Assembly (NCBI GenBank): GCA_001577635.1
Contig: LSBP01000001.1
Location: 186,001-250,000 of the forward strand
Direction: 5' to 3'
Origin: Halomonadaceae bacterium T82-2
GTDB taxonomy: Bacteria; Pseudomonadota; Gammaproteobacteria; Pseudomonadales; Halomonadaceae
DNA: 64,000 nucleotides
Shown here: positions 32,831 to 46,316 of the stretch, piece after piece
How the letters are laid out: each line of letters begins with the position of its first letter
Numbering within the stretch: the first letter of the stretch is position 1
Position numbers and translations under genes: made by a program
The notes under the pieces: model-generated
What the model was told of the DNA's origin: nothing
Seen by the model: only the letters and a program-made list of their open reading frames with translations
The model's database searches: none

Positions 32831-32856
32831 GAAAAAGCCGGCCATGAAGGCCGGCG
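32831..32856 (-). terminator. Intrinsic terminator of acs
   Basis: On the minus strand GCCGGCC-TTCAT-GGCCGGC is followed directly by TTTTT, the best rho-independent terminator in the window. Closer to the acs stop a second, wider inverted repeat (CCGGTGTCGG at 32864, CCGACACCGG at 32930) encloses about 56 bases. Confidence 0.9.
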
Positions 32857-32947
32857 TGAAGCTCCGGTGTCGGCGTGCCGCTGGCGTGCGCTCCCGAACG
32901 CCGAGACAGGCAGGCGAACGGGAAGAACACCGACACCGGCGGGACAA

Positions 32948-34900
<1,953 letters not shown>

Positions 34901-34997
34901 GTCGACCCCCTGTCCTGGAAACTGCGATGGTCGTGATTCGGACCTTGGCGGCCGCGTGGCCGGTGACCCGAGATCGGCGAATAAAAATGGTCCTTTC

Positions 34998-35042
34998 AGC
35001 ATATACCCACAGCGGGCGGGGCTCCCAATTAGACATTGGTAG
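34998..35042 (-). promoter_or_regulatory. Candidate regulated promoter of acs
   Basis: On the minus strand CTACCAATGTCTAAT (35028-35042) precedes a -10-like TATGCT (34998-35003, overlapping TATATG) by about 35 bases, a spacing expected for an activator bound near -45. Similar motifs occur ahead of actP/DUF294 and of the 45-residue gene at 52426. Confidence 0.5.
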
Positions 35043-35081
35043 CAGCAATTTTCATTGCCATTTCAGAAACTTACCCGACCC

Positions 35082-35630
35082 TTAAGCACTCTCGTCCGAG
35101 ACCGGCCGCAACCACTGTCGACAGTGTCGACAATAGTAGCGCTGGCCGGCGACGATCCGGGCATGGCGTCGCACACCAAGATGATGCTCGCGACAGTCGC
35201 AAGTGTAGCGGTAGGGCGCCGGGCTGGCCCGGCGGGTATCGAAGCCGTGGGTGACACGCGGATCGAGGCCGTAGAGACGACGCATCACCGTGCGCCACTC
35301 GTGACCGTGGGGGCGCACCCGGCGGCCCTCCTCCAGGTGACGTACCAGCCAGTGCGCCATCTCGTGGGGGATGATCTCGACGAAGAACGCCTGGCGGTTT
35401 TCCTCGAGCAGCACCCGGTTGAGCCGCAGCCCGCCACGACCGAAATGTGCCTGACCGGCACTCTGGCCGCGCAGGTCGAACCACAGCGCCGGGCGCGGAA
35501 GCGCCGGGAAGACCTCCCGGGCCAGCCGCCAGGCGGCCTCGGTCCGCTCGGTGGCGGCCGCCTCGAGGGCGTCGCGGGACAATGAATCCAGCCAGGCGGC
35601 ATCGGGAGCGGGGAGAGTCGGACGGGACAT
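35082..35630 (-). CDS. sprT: SprT family zinc metalloprotease-like protein
   Basis: A 182-residue SprT-like protein. Zinc-binding HEMAH (H89, E90, H93) lies in the core, and a C-terminal zinc ribbon is formed by CDC and CRHC. The eukaryotic relative Spartan degrades DNA-protein crosslinks; the bacterial role is not well defined. It is divergent from the UPF0149 gene. Confidence 0.88.
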   Translation of the reverse strand: MSRPTLPAPDAAWLDSLSRDALEAAATERTEAAWRLAREVFPALPRPALWFDLRGQSAGQAHFGRGGLRLNRVLLEENRQAFFVEIIPHEMAHWLVRHLEEGRRVRPHGHEWRTVMRRLYGLDPRVTHGFDTRRASPAPYRYTCDCREHHLGVRRHARIVAGQRYYCRHCRQWLRPVSDESA

Positions 35631-35700
35631 GGGATGCTAGAATGCCGCCCACGCCCGTGCGCGTCCAGCACACGCCGCCCGACTGGAGGAAACGACCCCG

Positions 35701-36348
35701 ATGCCCGAAGCGCTACCGCCCACCCCCCTGCTCGATGACGACGAACTGGACCTGCTCGACGATTTCCTCGATTCCGAGCGCGCCGGCGAGGACGCCCTCG
35801 ACCTCATCGGCGCTCACGGTTTTCTCGTCGCCCTGGCCGTGGCCCCCCGCGAGGTGCCGGCGACCCGCTGGGTCGGCGAGCTGTTCCACGGCGAGCCCGC
35901 CTTCGCCGATACCCCAGAACGCGACACCATCCTCGGCCTGCTCGAGCGCCTGCGCGACAACGCCATGGCCGCCCTCGAGCGCGGCCAGCTGCCGGAGCTG
36001 CCCTTCGAGCTGACCCTCGACGGCATCGCCTCGGAGGAGACGCCCATCGGCGACTGGTGCGCCGGCTTCATGGAAGGCGTGTTCCTCGACGAGAGCGCCT
36101 GGTTCGAGGCCGACGAGGAAGCCGCGGCCACCCTGCTGCTGCCGTTCATGGCGCTGTCCGGGCTGTTCGACGACGAGCCCGACATGGCCGAGTTCATTCG
36201 CCGCCCGGCCGACGCCGAACGGCTGGTCGCACAGCTGCCGGAACTGGTGCTCGACCTCTACCTGCACTATCGCGTGCCGCCCGAGACACCCAAGCCGAAG
36301 CCGCGCCCCAAGAAGCCCGCCGGGCGTGGCGGAAAGCGCCGTCGCTGA
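35701..36348 (+). CDS. YecA/UPF0149 family protein
   Basis: A 215-residue acidic protein with the UPF0149 fold (about 10-180, including GDWCAGFMEGV) and a very basic lysine/arginine/proline-rich tail of about 25 residues. Many YecA family members end in an SEC-C zinc motif, which is absent here; the basic tail takes its place. Function unknown. GGAGGA lies upstream. Confidence 0.85.
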   Translation: MPEALPPTPLLDDDELDLLDDFLDSERAGEDALDLIGAHGFLVALAVAPREVPATRWVGELFHGEPAFADTPERDTILGLLERLRDNAMAALERGQLPELPFELTLDGIASEETPIGDWCAGFMEGVFLDESAWFEADEEAAATLLLPFMALSGLFDDEPDMAEFIRRPADAERLVAQLPELVLDLYLHYRVPPETPKPKPRPKKPAGRGGKRRR

Positions 36349-36359
36349 ACCAGCGTCTC

Positions 36360-37481
36360 TCAGCGCAACCGGGTTACCCAGGCGTCCAGCGTCCCGTAGA
36401 GCCACTCGCGCAGACGCTGGCGGCGCGAACGCCGGGCCCACTGCTCGGGGCGTATCTCGACGCTCTGGCTGAAATTTTCCTCGAACAGTGACGCCAGCGC
36501 ACCGGCGAAGCGCGGATCGACAATCTCCTGGTTGGCCTCCAGGTTCCACTGCAGGCTCCAGTGGTCGAAGTTGCACGAGCCGATGCTGGCCCAGTCGTCG
36601 GCCAGCGAGAACTTGGCATGGATGAAGCGTGGCTGGAACTCGAAGATGCGCACCCCGGCGCGCAGCAGCCGGCCGTAGAAGCGCTGTCCGGCATAGCGGA
36701 TGCCGGGGTGATCGTGGGCATCGCCGGGCAGCAGCAGGCGCACGTCGACCCCGCGCCGCGCCGCCCTGACCAGCCGACGCCGCAGGCTCAGGGTGGGCAC
36801 GAAGTACGGAGTGCACAGCCAGATGCGCCGCTGGGCGTGGCCAAGCTGCTGATGCAGCGACAGGCGAATCGCCTGATAGCGGTAGCCCTGCCCCCAGACC
36901 ACCCGCCCGCGCATGCCCTGATAGTCGGCCACCCGCGTAACATCCAGCCTGAGCCGCTGCACCAGGCGCGGGTCGCCGGCGCCCCGCGACAACGGTGAGT
37001 CCCACAGCCGCGAGAACAGCCGCACCCAGTCCGCCACCACCGGCCCCTCGATGCGCACCGCGATGTCGAACCAGGCGTCGAGGAATTCGTCACTGGCCCC
37101 GAAGCCGCCGGTGAAGGCCACCCGGCCGTCGATCAGCAGCAGCTTGCGATGGTCGCGGGTCAGGTTCTTGCCCAGCCGGTACCAGACCAGCGGATTGAAG
37201 AAGCGCATCGCCACGCCGCCGGCCTCGAGCCGCCGGCGATCCGCGCTCGACAGCTTCATGGCACCGTAACCGTCGAGCAGCATCAGCACCGTCACGCCCC
37301 GCGCCGCCGCGGCCAGCAGGGCGTCGATCAACTGCGCGGCCAGCGCCCCCGACTCCATGAGATACAACTCGAGCAGAATCGATTCCTGCGCGGCGGCCAC
37401 GGCCTCGGTCATGGCCGGCAGGAAACAGCGGCTCTCCGGCAGCAGGGCGAACCGGTTGCCGTCTCGCCAGACTCCCCGCAT
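36360..37481 (-). CDS. Phospholipase D-type cardiolipin synthase family protein
   Basis: A 373-residue protein with two HKD motifs: H111, K113, D118 in HRKLLLID and H288, K290, D295 in HAKFSLAD. The layout fits ClsB/C-type cardiolipin synthases without N-terminal membrane helices. It probably joins phospholipids at the inner membrane. The start is ATG 37481 with GGAGG 4-5 bases ahead; GTG immediately upstream is too close. It is divergent from plsB, another phospholipid gene. Confidence 0.88.
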   Translation of the reverse strand: MRGVWRDGNRFALLPESRCFLPAMTEAVAAAQESILLELYLMESGALAAQLIDALLAAAARGVTVLMLLDGYGAMKLSSADRRRLEAGGVAMRFFNPLVWYRLGKNLTRDHRKLLLIDGRVAFTGGFGASDEFLDAWFDIAVRIEGPVVADWVRLFSRLWDSPLSRGAGDPRLVQRLRLDVTRVADYQGMRGRVVWGQGYRYQAIRLSLHQQLGHAQRRIWLCTPYFVPTLSLRRRLVRAARRGVDVRLLLPGDAHDHPGIRYAGQRFYGRLLRAGVRIFEFQPRFIHAKFSLADDWASIGSCNFDHWSLQWNLEANQEIVDPRFAGALASLFEENFSQSVEIRPEQWARRSRRQRLREWLYGTLDAWVTRLR

Positions 37482-37567
37482 CACACCTCCCGGTGTCCGG
37501 TTGGGCCATCCCCCGACAAGGGGCCGAATCGCTATAATGCCCCAACATGTCCCGAATCGGCATCCGG

Positions 37568-40045
37568 ATGGCCCTGTTCTCGTCGCTGTTGTCCCCTCTG
37601 CGCCCGCTTCTGCGCCGCCTGCTGGCCGGCTGGGTCGAGCTGCGCCTGAGCGAGCCCGCGCCCGAGCGGCTCGCCCTCGACCCCGAGCGCCCCACGCTCT
37701 ACGTGCTGCCGCGCCCGTCGTTCTCCGACCGCCTGCTGCTGGAAATCGTCTGCCGACGCCACGGCCTGCCCGTGCCCTCGCCCCGCTGGCGCCCGGGCTC
37801 GTTGCGCCATAACGGCTGTGTGGCGTTGCCCGATTACAAGCGCCACCGGTGGCCCCGGCGGCGCCCGGACCACGCCCCCTTCGCGCCGCTCATCGACGCC
37901 CTGCGCGAAGCCCCCGACGCCGACGTGCAGCTGGTGCCGGTCAGCGTGTTCTGGGGCCGCGCGCCGGGCAAGGAATTCGGCTTCTGGAAGCTGCTCGCCG
38001 CTGACAGCTGGCAGCTCACCGGCCGCCTGCGCCGGGCGGTGTCGATACTGGTCAACGGCCGCAACATCGAGCTGTACTGGGGGGAGCCAGTGTCGCTGCG
38101 CGGTCAGCTCGCCGAGCGGCCCCCGGAACTGGCGCGACGCCGGATCGCCCGGGTGCTGCGGGTGCATTTCCGGCGCATCCGTACCCGCGTGCTGGGGCCG
38201 GACCTGTCGCACCGGCGCACCCTGATCCATGGGCTGCTGCAGGAACCCGAGCTGCAGCGCATCATCGCTGAAACCGCTCAGGCCCGGGGGCAGTCGCAGC
38301 GTCGCATCGAGCGTCGGGCGCGCCGCTACGGCCGCGAGATCGCCTCGCACATGAGTTATCCGATCCTGCGCCTGCTAGACCGGCTGCTGCATCGGCTGTG
38401 GAACCGGCTCTACGCCGGGGTGGACGTGCACGGGCTGGAGCGCGTCAAGCAACTGGCCGGCGATCACACCCTGATCTATGTGCCCTGCCACCGCAGCCAC
38501 ATCGACTACCTGCTGCTCTCCTACGTGCTGTTCCGCGAAGGGCTGATGCCACCGCACATCGCCGCCGGGCGCAACCTCGACATGCCGCTGATCGGCCCGC
38601 TGCTGCGCCGCGGCGGGGCCTTCTTCCTGCGCCGCAGCTTTCGCGACAATCGGCTCTACGGCGCGGTGTTCAATGCCTACCTGCACCGCCTGCTGACCCG
38701 CGGCCACCCGATCGAATACTTCATCGAGGGCGGCCGCTCGCGCAGCGGACGGATGCTCACACCACGCCCGGGCATGCTGGCGATGACCCTGCGCTCCTGC
38801 CTGCGCGACACATCGCGTGCGGTGACCTTCGTGCCGGTCTACATCGGTTACGAGAAGGTGCTGGAAAGCACTAGCTACCTCCGCGAACTGCGTGGCGCGC
38901 GCAAGCGCAAGGAGTCGCCGCTGGGCCTGCTGCGCGTGCTCGGCCGGCTGCGCCAGCCCTTCGGGCGGGTCCAGGTGGCCATCGGCGAGCCGCTGGATCT
39001 CAATGCCTTCCTGACCCGCAGCGTGCCCGACTGGCGCGAGAGTCGCCATGATCCGCGCCCGTCCTGGCTGACCCGAGCCGTTCCCGAGCTGGGCCGCGAG
39101 CTGGCGCGGCGCATCAACGCGGTGGCGACCCTCAATCCGGTCAACCTGGTGGCGCTGACCCTGCTGGCCACACCGCACCGCGCCATCGAGGCGGAGCTGC
39201 TCAAGCGCCAGATGGCGCTGCTCGTGGTCCTGGACCCGGACACGCCGAGCCCCCCGGCCGGCACACCCGACGACTGGCTGGCCGAGGCCGCCGGACTGGG
39301 CTTCATCGAGCGTCGAGCGCAGGCGCTCGGCGAGCTGGTGCTGGCCGACGGCGAACGCGCCACCCTGCTCACCTGGTATCGCAACAATGTCCAGCATCGC
39401 TTCGCCCTGCCGGCACTGGTGGCCTTCGCCTTCCGCAACAGCGCCCACAATGACCTGGCCACGCTCGACGCCCGCCTCGCCCCGGCCTGGCCGCTGATCG
39501 CCCAGGAACAGTTCATCGCCCTGCCCGCCGCCGACTTCCGCAACGCCCTGGAAGCGACCCTCACTCAGCTGGTCGAACAGGGCCTCCTCGAGACCCGCGC
39601 CGACGGCTGGCAGCGCCCGCCCGGCCATACCCTGGCCCACGAGCAGCTGCAGTTGCTGGGCAGCCTGATCCAGCCGACCCTGGAGCGCGGCTTCCTGCTG
39701 CTGGCGGCGCTGCTGGCCCAGCCCAGCGGCAGCCTGACCCGCGACGACCTCGAGGAGCGCAGCCGCGGGCTGGCCGAGCGACTCACCCTGCTGTCGGGCC
39801 TCAATGCCCCGGAGTTCTTCGACCGTCGGCTGTTCAGCGGCCTGCTCGACGCCCTGCTGGCCGAGGGCTGGATCTGGGAGACAGAGGGGCACCTGGCCTT
39901 CGATGCCCTGCTCGGAGAAGCCCTCGCCCGCAGCCGCAGCCTCTTCGACCCGACGCTGCGCCGTCGCCTGTGGCAGATCGCCCAGCCCGCCGCCGGGGAC
40001 GCCCCGAGCGCCGGGCCTCAGGCTCGCAGCGAGCGGTGCACGTAG
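37568..40045 (+). CDS. plsB: Glycerol-3-phosphate 1-O-acyltransferase
   Basis: An inner-membrane acyltransferase making lysophosphatidate, 825 residues from this start. Acyltransferase blocks are HRSHID (catalytic H-x4-D, near residue 308), [17 protein letters not shown] and [12 protein letters not shown] 37547 gives 7 more residues, but a perfect -10 TATAAT (37533-37538) would make that message leaderless. From 37568 the N-terminus aligns in length with Pseudomonas PlsB. The last 28 bases overlap the end of rsmJ on the other strand. Confidence 0.94.
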   Translation: MALFSSLLSPLRPLLRRLLAGWVELRLSEPAPERLALDPERPTLYVLPRPSFSDRLLLEIVCRRHGLPVPSPRWRPGSLRHNGCVALPDYKRHRWPRRRPDHAPFAPLIDALREAPDADVQLVPVSVFWGRAPGKEFGFWKLLAADSWQLTGRLRRAVSILVNGRNIELYWGEPVSLRGQLAERPPELARRRIARVLRVHFRRIRTRVLGPDLSHRRTLIHGLLQEPELQRIIAETAQARGQSQRRIERRARRYGREIASHMSYPILRLLDRLLHRLWNRLYAGVDVHGLERVKQLAGDHTLIYVPCHRSHIDYLLLSYVLFREGLMPPHIAAGRNLDMPLIGPLLRRGGAFFLRRSFRDNRLYGAVFNAYLHRLLTRGHPIEYFIEGGRSRSGRMLTPRPGMLAMTLRSCLRDTSRAVTFVPVYIGYEKVLESTSYLRELRGARKRKESPLGLLRVLGRLRQPFGRVQVAIGEPLDLNAFLTRSVPDWRESRHDPRPSWLTRAVPELGRELARRINAVATLNPVNLVALTLLATPHRAIEAELLKRQMALLVVLDPDTPSPPAGTPDDWLAEAAGLGFIERRAQALGELVLADGERATLLTWYRNNVQHRFALPALVAFAFRNSAHNDLATLDARLAPAWPLIAQEQFIALPAADFRNALEATLTQLVEQGLLETRADGWQRPPGHTLAHEQLQLLGSLIQPTLERGFLLLAALLAQPSGSLTRDDLEERSRGLAERLTLLSGLNAPEFFDRRLFSGLLDALLAEGWIWETEGHLAFDALLGEALARSRSLFDPTLRRRLWQIAQPAAGDAPSAGPQARSERCT

Positions 40046-40779
40046 AGGTCGTAGCGGCTGGTCCTGGCCTCGAGCTGGTGCGACGGCTTGGGCCCCTCGA
40101 TGGGTGGCGCCTTGCGCGGGCGCTTGACCGCCACGCGGTGCGTCGCCACGTCGAGCGCCGCTTCCAGCAGGCGCGGCGCATCGGCATCGTCACCGGCCAG
40201 TTCGCGGAACACGCGCATCTCCTTCTTGACCAGCGCCGACTTGTCGCGGTGGGGAAACATCGGATCGAGATGGATGACGTCGGCAGGAAAGTCGGCCGCG
40301 GCGACCGTCGCCGCCAGGGCATCGGCGGCATCCGCCCGGCACAGCGTCAACCGCGCGATGATCGGGGCGACGTCGGCATCCTCGCGGGCCCGGGCCAGGC
40401 CGTCGGCCAGCAGCGCGGCGACCCCCGGCACCCGCTCGAGCATCAGCACCTCGGCGCCCAGACTCGCCAGCACGAAGGCGTCGCGCCCGAGGCCGGCGGT
40501 GGCATCCACCACACTCGGCGTGATGCCTTTCGAAAGCCCGCAGGCCCTGGCCACGAGCTGGCCGCGCCCGCCGCCGAAGCGGCGCCGGTGGTCGACCTTG
40601 CCGCCGAGAAAGTCCACCCGCAGCGGCTTGCCGTAGCGGGCGGGATCACCGGCCAGCGCCAGGCCGGCGTCGGTGGCGACCAGCGCCAGCCCCTCGGCGG
40701 GCGGCGTCGCCATCCAGGGCAGCCCCAGCTCATCGGCCAGCTCGCGCAGCGCCTCGCCCACCACCACCGGCGACGTCAT
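40018..40779 (-). CDS. rsmJ: 16S rRNA (guanine-1516-N2)-methyltransferase RsmJ
   Basis: A 253-residue SAM-dependent methyltransferase. SAM-binding [19 protein letters not shown] (about 95-113) and the catalytic [17 protein letters not shown] segment are typical. The start overlaps the uppP stop (ATGA), indicating coupling. It overlaps plsB tail to tail. Confidence 0.94.
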   Translation of the reverse strand: MTSPVVVGEALRELADELGLPWMATPPAEGLALVATDAGLALAGDPARYGKPLRVDFLGGKVDHRRRFGGGRGQLVARACGLSKGITPSVVDATAGLGRDAFVLASLGAEVLMLERVPGVAALLADGLARAREDADVAPIIARLTLCRADAADALAATVAAADFPADVIHLDPMFPHRDKSALVKKEMRVFRELAGDDADAPRLLEAALDVATHRVAVKRPRKAPPIEGPKPSHQLEARTSRYDLYVHRSLRA

Positions 40780-41591
40780 GCCGCCCACAGCCACAGCAGC
40801 GCCACCCCCAGCAGCAGGCGGTAGGCGACGAACGGCCACATGCCGATGCGATCCAGCGCCGCCAGGAACAGCTTGATGCAGACCAGAGCGGCGACGAACG
40901 ACAGGCCGATGCCCACCAGCACGTCGTGAATCGCCGCATCGCTGCCGGTCTGCATCAGCTCCAGGCCCTTGAGCGAGCCGGCGGCGATGATCAGCGGAAT
41001 CGACAGCAGAAACGAGAAGCGCGCCGAGCTCTGGCGGTCGAAGCCCAGCAGCAGGGCCGCCGTGATGGTGATGCCGGAGCGCGAGGTGCCGGGAATCAGG
41101 GCCAGCGCCTGGAACAGCCCGATGATCAGCGCCGCCTTGAAGGTCAGGCTGGCCAGGTCGCGGCTGCGGCTGCCGCGCCAGTCCGCCCAGCCCAGCAGCA
41201 CCCCGAAGATCAGGGTCGCCAGGGCGATCACCAGCGACGAGCGCAGCGAGTTCTCGATCGCGCCGTTGAACAGGGCGCCGACGATCACCGCCGGAATCGT
41301 CGCCAGGATGACCATCCACCCCAGCCGGCTCTCCGGCGTCTGGCGCGAACTCAGCGTGCCGGCGCCGGCGAACTGGCCGAACCAGCCGCCCAGGATCGCC
41401 ACCACCTCGCGGCGAAAGGCCAGCAGCACCGCCGCCAGGGTGCCGATGTGCACGGCGACGTCGAAGGCCAGCCCCTGGTCGGGCCAGCCCAGCACCTGGG
41501 AGGGCAGGATCAGGTGCGCCGACGAGGAGATGGGCAGGAATTCGGTGAGCCCCTGGATCACCGACAGCGCGACGAGTTGCAACCAGTCCAT
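40776..41591 (-). CDS. uppP: Undecaprenyl-diphosphatase
   Basis: A 271-residue, eight-helix inner-membrane phosphatase recycling the lipid carrier for peptidoglycan. Signature motifs are [14 protein letters not shown] near the N-terminus and PGTSRSG in the second half. AAGGA lies about 9 bases before the ATG. Confidence 0.96.
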   Translation of the reverse strand: MDWLQLVALSVIQGLTEFLPISSSAHLILPSQVLGWPDQGLAFDVAVHIGTLAAVLLAFRREVVAILGGWFGQFAGAGTLSSRQTPESRLGWMVILATIPAVIVGALFNGAIENSLRSSLVIALATLIFGVLLGWADWRGSRSRDLASLTFKAALIIGLFQALALIPGTSRSGITITAALLLGFDRQSSARFSFLLSIPLIIAAGSLKGLELMQTGSDAAIHDVLVGIGLSFVAALVCIKLFLAALDRIGMWPFVAYRLLLGVALLWLWAA

Positions 41592-41647
41592 GCGGAAGGT
41601 CCTTGTTCAGCGGGAGACGGCGCCGGACGCCCCGGCGCGGCGGGTAT

Positions 41648-42346
41648 TCAGGCGCCGGGCTTGGGCTTTTTCCAGGCGACCTCGTTGCGCAGGTAGACCG
41701 GCACCGCCTCGTGGGGCGGCCGACCCTCGCCGCGGGCGAATGCCTCGGCAGCCAGGCGCACCATCGACTCGGCGGCCGGGTCGAGTTCCGGCAGGCGTTG
41801 GTACAGGGCGTTCTGGACCTCGACGGACATCGACTCCCACAGCATCCAGCCCGAACCCACGCCGCACCAGTCGGCCTCGCGATGCGACTCGGGCAGGGCC
41901 AGGCGCTCGGGCGGCATCACCGCCTCGTCGAGCAGCGTCGTCAGGTGCCCGTCCCGGCAGTGATAGGCGGCGACATAGATCTCGCCCATGCGGGCGTCCA
42001 GCGCCGGGACCACGAAGCGCACATGGCGTTCACGGTGCACCGCCAGCGCCAGCGCCTCGAGGGTGGAGACGCCGATCAGCGGCTTGTCGAGGCCGAACGC
42101 CAGCCCCTGGGCGACCCCGGCGGCGATGCGCAGGCCGGTGAAGGAACCGGGGCCGCGCCCGTAGGCCAGGGCATCGAGATCGGCGACGGCCAGCCCGGCC
42201 TCGGCGAGTACGTCATCGATCATCGGCAGCAGGCGGCGGGTGTGCTCGCGCGGGGTCAGCGCAAAGCGCGACACCACTTCCCCCTCGTGCCAGAGGGCAC
42301 AGGAACAGGCGCTCGAGGAGGCGTCCAGAGCCAGCAGGGTCGACAT
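41648..42346 (-). CDS. tsaB: tRNA threonylcarbamoyladenosine biosynthesis protein TsaB
   Basis: A 232-residue ASKHA-fold protein, partner of TsaD in making t6A37 of t[20 protein letters not shown] and [15 protein letters not shown] are the family signatures. The upstream 19 in-frame codons are left out because the family begins at MSTLLA. Full length and intact. Confidence 0.95.
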   Translation of the reverse strand: MSTLLALDASSSACSCALWHEGEVVSRFALTPREHTRRLLPMIDDVLAEAGLAVADLDALAYGRGPGSFTGLRIAAGVAQGLAFGLDKPLIGVSTLEALALAVHRERHVRFVVPALDARMGEIYVAAYHCRDGHLTTLLDEAVMPPERLALPESHREADWCGVGSGWMLWESMSVEVQNALYQRLPELDPAAESMVRLAAEAFARGEGRPPHEAVPVYLRNEVAWKKPKPGA

Positions 42347-42455
42347 GGGAATCACGGGGTTATGAATGGCGCGGGCATTATACGACCGGGGCGGGCCTGG
42401 CAAAAGCGGCGGCCGGCGAGGCCCCGGGCTATTACAGATAGCTGCGACATGACTC

Positions 42456-42596
42456 GGGCTGATCCGTTGGCAGGTCTGCGAGGGGCGCTGTGAACCCCTC
42501 CATGGGCGCTACCTACGCCATCCATGGCGTAGGACCCCCCTCTTCAACCTGCCCCCGGCGCCCTTGTCAGAGCCAACGGCGATTGCTCTGCCGACG
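42456..42596 (+). repeat. Dispersed intergenic repeat, copy 2
   Basis: Close copy of the element at 7541-7680, in the same orientation. The hairpin CCTACGCCAT / ATGGCGTAGG occupies 42512-42533. It fills most of the gap between tsaB and adk (42347-42661), which otherwise contains only the adk terminator. Confidence 0.85.
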
Positions 42597-42612
42597 AGGC
42601 CGGCAACGCAAC

Positions 42613-42633
42613 AGCCCGGCGGAGTGCCGGGCT
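42613..42633 (-). terminator. Terminator of adk
   Basis: AGCCCGGC and GCCGGGCT form an 8-bp stem around a 5-base loop, 28 bases past the adk stop. The following minus-strand bases (GTTGCGTTG) are only moderately T-rich. Confidence 0.65.
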
Positions 42634-42661
42634 GCGGATGAGCGAATGGGTGCAGGCGGTA

Positions 42662-43468
<807 letters not shown>

Positions 43469-43496
43469 TCATGATGTCGCAGGACGCGACTCACGC

Positions 43497-43865
43497 TCAG
43501 GTCAGGCGCTGCCAGAGCAGCACGCCCCAGGTCAGCCCGGCCATGATCAGCGACAGCATGACCGCCGCCGAGCCGATGTCCTTGGCGCGCCCGGAGAGCA
43601 CGTGGTGCTCGGGGCCGATGCGATCGACCACGGTTTCCAGGGCGCTGTTGAGCAGCTCCACCACCAGCACCAGCACACCGCTGCCCACCAGCAGCAGCCA
43701 CTCCACCGGCGTGCGCGCCAGCCAGCCGGCCAGCGGCAGCATCGCCAGGCACAGCAGCAGCTCCTGACGGAAGGCCGCCTCGTGACGAAACGCGGCCCGC
43801 AGCCCCTTCAGGGAATAGCGCGTCGATTGAATCAGGTGTCGCCAGCCTGTCTCGCGGGGCTTCAT
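43497..43865 (-). CDS. dgkA: Diacylglycerol kinase
   Basis: A 122-residue inner-membrane kinase with an amphipathic N-terminus and three transmembrane helices; ELLNSALETVVDR (about 70-82) and the KDIGSAAV segment are the active-site signatures. It recycles diacylglycerol to phosphatidic acid. GAGAG lies before ATG 43865. Confidence 0.95.
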   Translation of the reverse strand: MKPRETGWRHLIQSTRYSLKGLRAAFRHEAAFRQELLLCLAMLPLAGWLARTPVEWLLLVGSGVLVLVVELLNSALETVVDRIGPEHHVLSGRAKDIGSAAVMLSLIMAGLTWGVLLWQRLT

Positions 43866-44042
43866 GGGCACTCTCACAGGGCGATTCTCGGGGAGCCGCT
43901 CCGACGGGGCCGTGGCGGCCGCCGGCAGCATGAAGCGCCGATGGTAGCAGAGGCCCCGGGGCAGGCAAGCCGACCGATTGCCCGGCCCCACGGGGGCGAC
44001 TAGTCTGGGGTGATTCCGCCCCGCCGACTGGAGCCATACCCC

Positions 44043-45020
44043 ATGCCCCGCGTGCTGATGCTCAAGGACGAAGATCCCCGCGCCCGTGTCGAGACCGTCG
44101 ACGACGACCGCCTGCCCGAGCGCGAGGTCACGATCGACATCGACCATTCCGATCTCAACTACAAGGACGCCCTGGCGGTCACCGGCAAGGGCCGGATCGT
44201 CCGCGACTACCCCTTCGTGCCGGGCATCGACTTCGCCGGCACGGTGCGCGACAGCGCCAGCGACGCCTACGCCCCGGGCGACCGGGTGATCCTCACCGGC
44301 TGGGGCGTGGGCGAGCGCTACTGGGGCGGTTTCGCCGAGCGCATGCGGGTCGACGCCGACTGGCTGGTGCCCTGCCCCGAAGGACTTTCCTCCCGCGAGG
44401 CGATGCTGTTCGGCACCGCCGGGCTGAGTGCCATGCTCTGCGTGGAACGCCTCGAGGAGGCCGGCCTGGCCCGCGGCGCCAGCGTGCTGGTTACCGGGGC
44501 CACCGGCGGCGTGGGCAGCTGGGCGGTACAGATGCTCGCCCACTACGGCTACGAGGTGCACGCCGTCACCGGCAAGCCGGATCAGGAACGCTGGCTGCGC
44601 AGCCTGGGCGCCGCCGAGGTACACGACCGCACCGAGTTCGAGGGCGAGCCGCGCCTGCTCGACAAGGCCCGCTGGGCCGGGGCCATCGACACGGTCGGCG
44701 ACACCACCCTGGCCAATGTGCTCGCCCAGATGGAGCCCCACGGTCGGGTCGCCGCCGTGGGCCTGGCCGGCGGCAGCGCCCTGCCCGCTTCGGTGATGCC
44801 GTTCATCCTGCGCGGCGTGTCGCTGCTCGGCGTGGAAAGCGCCCGGGTCCCCGTGCCGCGGCGCCGCGACGTCTGGCAGCGCATCGCCGAGCTGCCCCGG
44901 GCGCTGCGCGAGGCCATGCACCACGAGGCGATCGGCCTGGAGATGATCGCCGAACGCGCCGAGGCGATGATCAACGGCGACATCCACGGCCGGCTGCTGA
45001 TCGACCCGAGCCTAGACTGA
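44043..45020 (+). CDS. acuI: MDR-type quinone/acrylyl-CoA reductase (YhdH/AcuI family)
   Basis: A 325-residue zinc-free medium-chain dehydrogenase. It has the YhdH/AcuI signature [14 protein letters not shown] (about 37-50) and the NADPH motif [14 protein letters not shown] (about 154-167). Characterised relatives reduce acryloyl-CoA to propionyl-CoA, which would fit a halophile that degrades DMSP, but no other DMSP genes are nearby, so the substrate is inferred. Confidence 0.85.
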   Translation: MPRVLMLKDEDPRARVETVDDDRLPEREVTIDIDHSDLNYKDALAVTGKGRIVRDYPFVPGIDFAGTVRDSASDAYAPGDRVILTGWGVGERYWGGFAERMRVDADWLVPCPEGLSSREAMLFGTAGLSAMLCVERLEEAGLARGASVLVTGATGGVGSWAVQMLAHYGYEVHAVTGKPDQERWLRSLGAAEVHDRTEFEGEPRLLDKARWAGAIDTVGDTTLANVLAQMEPHGRVAAVGLAGGSALPASVMPFILRGVSLLGVESARVPVPRRRDVWQRIAELPRALREAMHHEAIGLEMIAERAEAMINGDIHGRLLIDPSLD

Positions 45021-45029
45021 GACATACCT

Positions 45030-45130
45030 CAGGGGAGGGCATCGGGCAGGCCGAGAGGAGGTCCTGCGCCAGGGACGGCGCAGGTAGCGCCCAGGGAAGG
45101 GTTCACAGCGCCTCCGGCCGGCCTGCCCGG
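45030..45130 (-). repeat. Dispersed intergenic repeat, copy 3 (diverged, inverted)
   Basis: On the minus strand it keeps GAGGCGCTGTGAACCC, GGCGCTACCT and the hairpin. The stem now reads CCTGCGCC / GGCGCAGG (45063-45084), so the A-to-G change in one arm is matched by T-to-C in the other. Confidence 0.75.
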
Positions 45131-45162
45131 CGCCTGAGCGCTTCGCGCAGCAACCGCTACAG

Positions 45163-45191
45163 TTGGGGCAAAGGGCGCTTTGCGCTAGAAT
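45163..45191 (+). promoter_or_regulatory. Promoter of epd-pgk-fba with operator-like palindrome
   Basis: -35 TTGGGG (45163-45168), 17-base spacer, -10 TAGAAT (45186-45191). The spacer is almost filled by an inverted repeat GCAAAG-N4-CTTTGC (45168-45183), well placed for a repressor. Confidence 0.6.
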
Positions 45192-45230
45192 CACCGCCTT
45201 CGAACGCCACCATCGCCGTCGAGCCCGCCC

Positions 45231-46253
45231 ATGCCCCATCGCATCGCCATCAACGGTTACGGCCGCATCGGCCAGTGCGTCCTGCGGGCACTGGTCGAGC
45301 GCCCCGAGCTGGATATCGAGGTGGTGGCGATCAACGAGCTCTCGGATCTCGCCACCGTCGCCTACCTGACCCGCTACGACACCACCCACGGGCGCTTCCC
45401 CGGCGAGGTGCGCGTCGCGGACGACCGGCTGCACATCAACGGCCACGCGATCGCCCTGCTCTGCGAGGAAGACCCCGCCAACCTGCCCTGGGCGGCGCTG
45501 GGCATCGACCTGGTGCTGGAATGCTCCGGCAGCTTCAAGGATCGCGCCACCGCCGAGCGCCACCTGGCCGCCGGGGCGCGGCGGCTGCTGTTCTCCCAGC
45601 CGGCCGAATCCGACGTCGACCTGACCGTGGTGGGCGGCATCAACGAGCACCTGCTCGCCGCCGACATGCGGGTGATCTCGGCGGCCTCCTGCACCACCAA
45701 CTGCCTGATCCCGATTCTCACCGTGCTCGACGAGGCGCTGGGCATCGAGCACGGCGTCACCACCACCATCCACTCGGCGATGAACGACCAGCCGGTGATC
45801 GACGCCTACCACAAGTCGGACCTGCGCCTGACCCGCTCGGCGATGCAGTCGATCATCCCCGTGGACACCGGCCTGGCGCGCGGCATCGAGCGCCTGATGC
45901 CGCACCTCGCCGGGCGCTTCGAGTGCCTGCACGTGCGGGTGCCGACCATCAACGTCTCGGCCATGGACATGGCCATCTCGGTGCGCCGGGCCACCACCGC
46001 CTCGGCCGTCAACGATCTGCTGCGCGAGGCCAGCCACGCGCGGCTCGCCGGCCGCCTCGGCTACACCGAGGAACCCATGGCCTCGGTCGACTTCAACCAC
46101 GATCCACGCTCGGGTATCGTGGACGCCACCCAGACACGGGTCGCCGGCGGCCACCTGATCAAGATGCTCGGCTGGTTCGACAACGAGTGGGGCTTCGCCA
46201 ACCGCATGCTCGATGTCGCCGGCCGCCTGGCGGAGCTCGACGCGCGGCGCTGA
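45231..46253 (+). CDS. epd: D-erythrose-4-phosphate dehydrogenase
   Basis: A 340-residue GAPDH-family enzyme; Epd makes 4-phosphoerythronate for pyridoxal phosphate synthesis. NAD motif INGYGRIG, catalytic C154 in [23 protein letters not shown] and [12 protein letters not shown]. It follows E. coli Epd more closely than GapA (NELSD, HSAMND, DFNHDP). It could also serve as a gluconeogenic GAPDH. First gene of epd-pgk-fba. Confidence 0.9.
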   Translation: MPHRIAINGYGRIGQCVLRALVERPELDIEVVAINELSDLATVAYLTRYDTTHGRFPGEVRVADDRLHINGHAIALLCEEDPANLPWAALGIDLVLECSGSFKDRATAERHLAAGARRLLFSQPAESDVDLTVVGGINEHLLAADMRVISAASCTTNCLIPILTVLDEALGIEHGVTTTIHSAMNDQPVIDAYHKSDLRLTRSAMQSIIPVDTGLARGIERLMPHLAGRFECLHVRVPTINVSAMDMAISVRRATTASAVNDLLREASHARLAGRLGYTEEPMASVDFNHDPRSGIVDATQTRVAGGHLIKMLGWFDNEWGFANRMLDVAGRLAELDARR

Positions 46254-46316
46254 CACCGCCCCGGCGACCGCGGTGGACACCGGACATTCTGGATTCGTCA
46301 ACAGAGGATACGCCAC

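Noticed and set aside
45231-46253. Glyceraldehyde-3-phosphate dehydrogenase GapA
   Set aside because: Same superfamily and catalytic cysteine, but the signatures and pgk-fba linkage match erythrose-4-phosphate dehydrogenase better.
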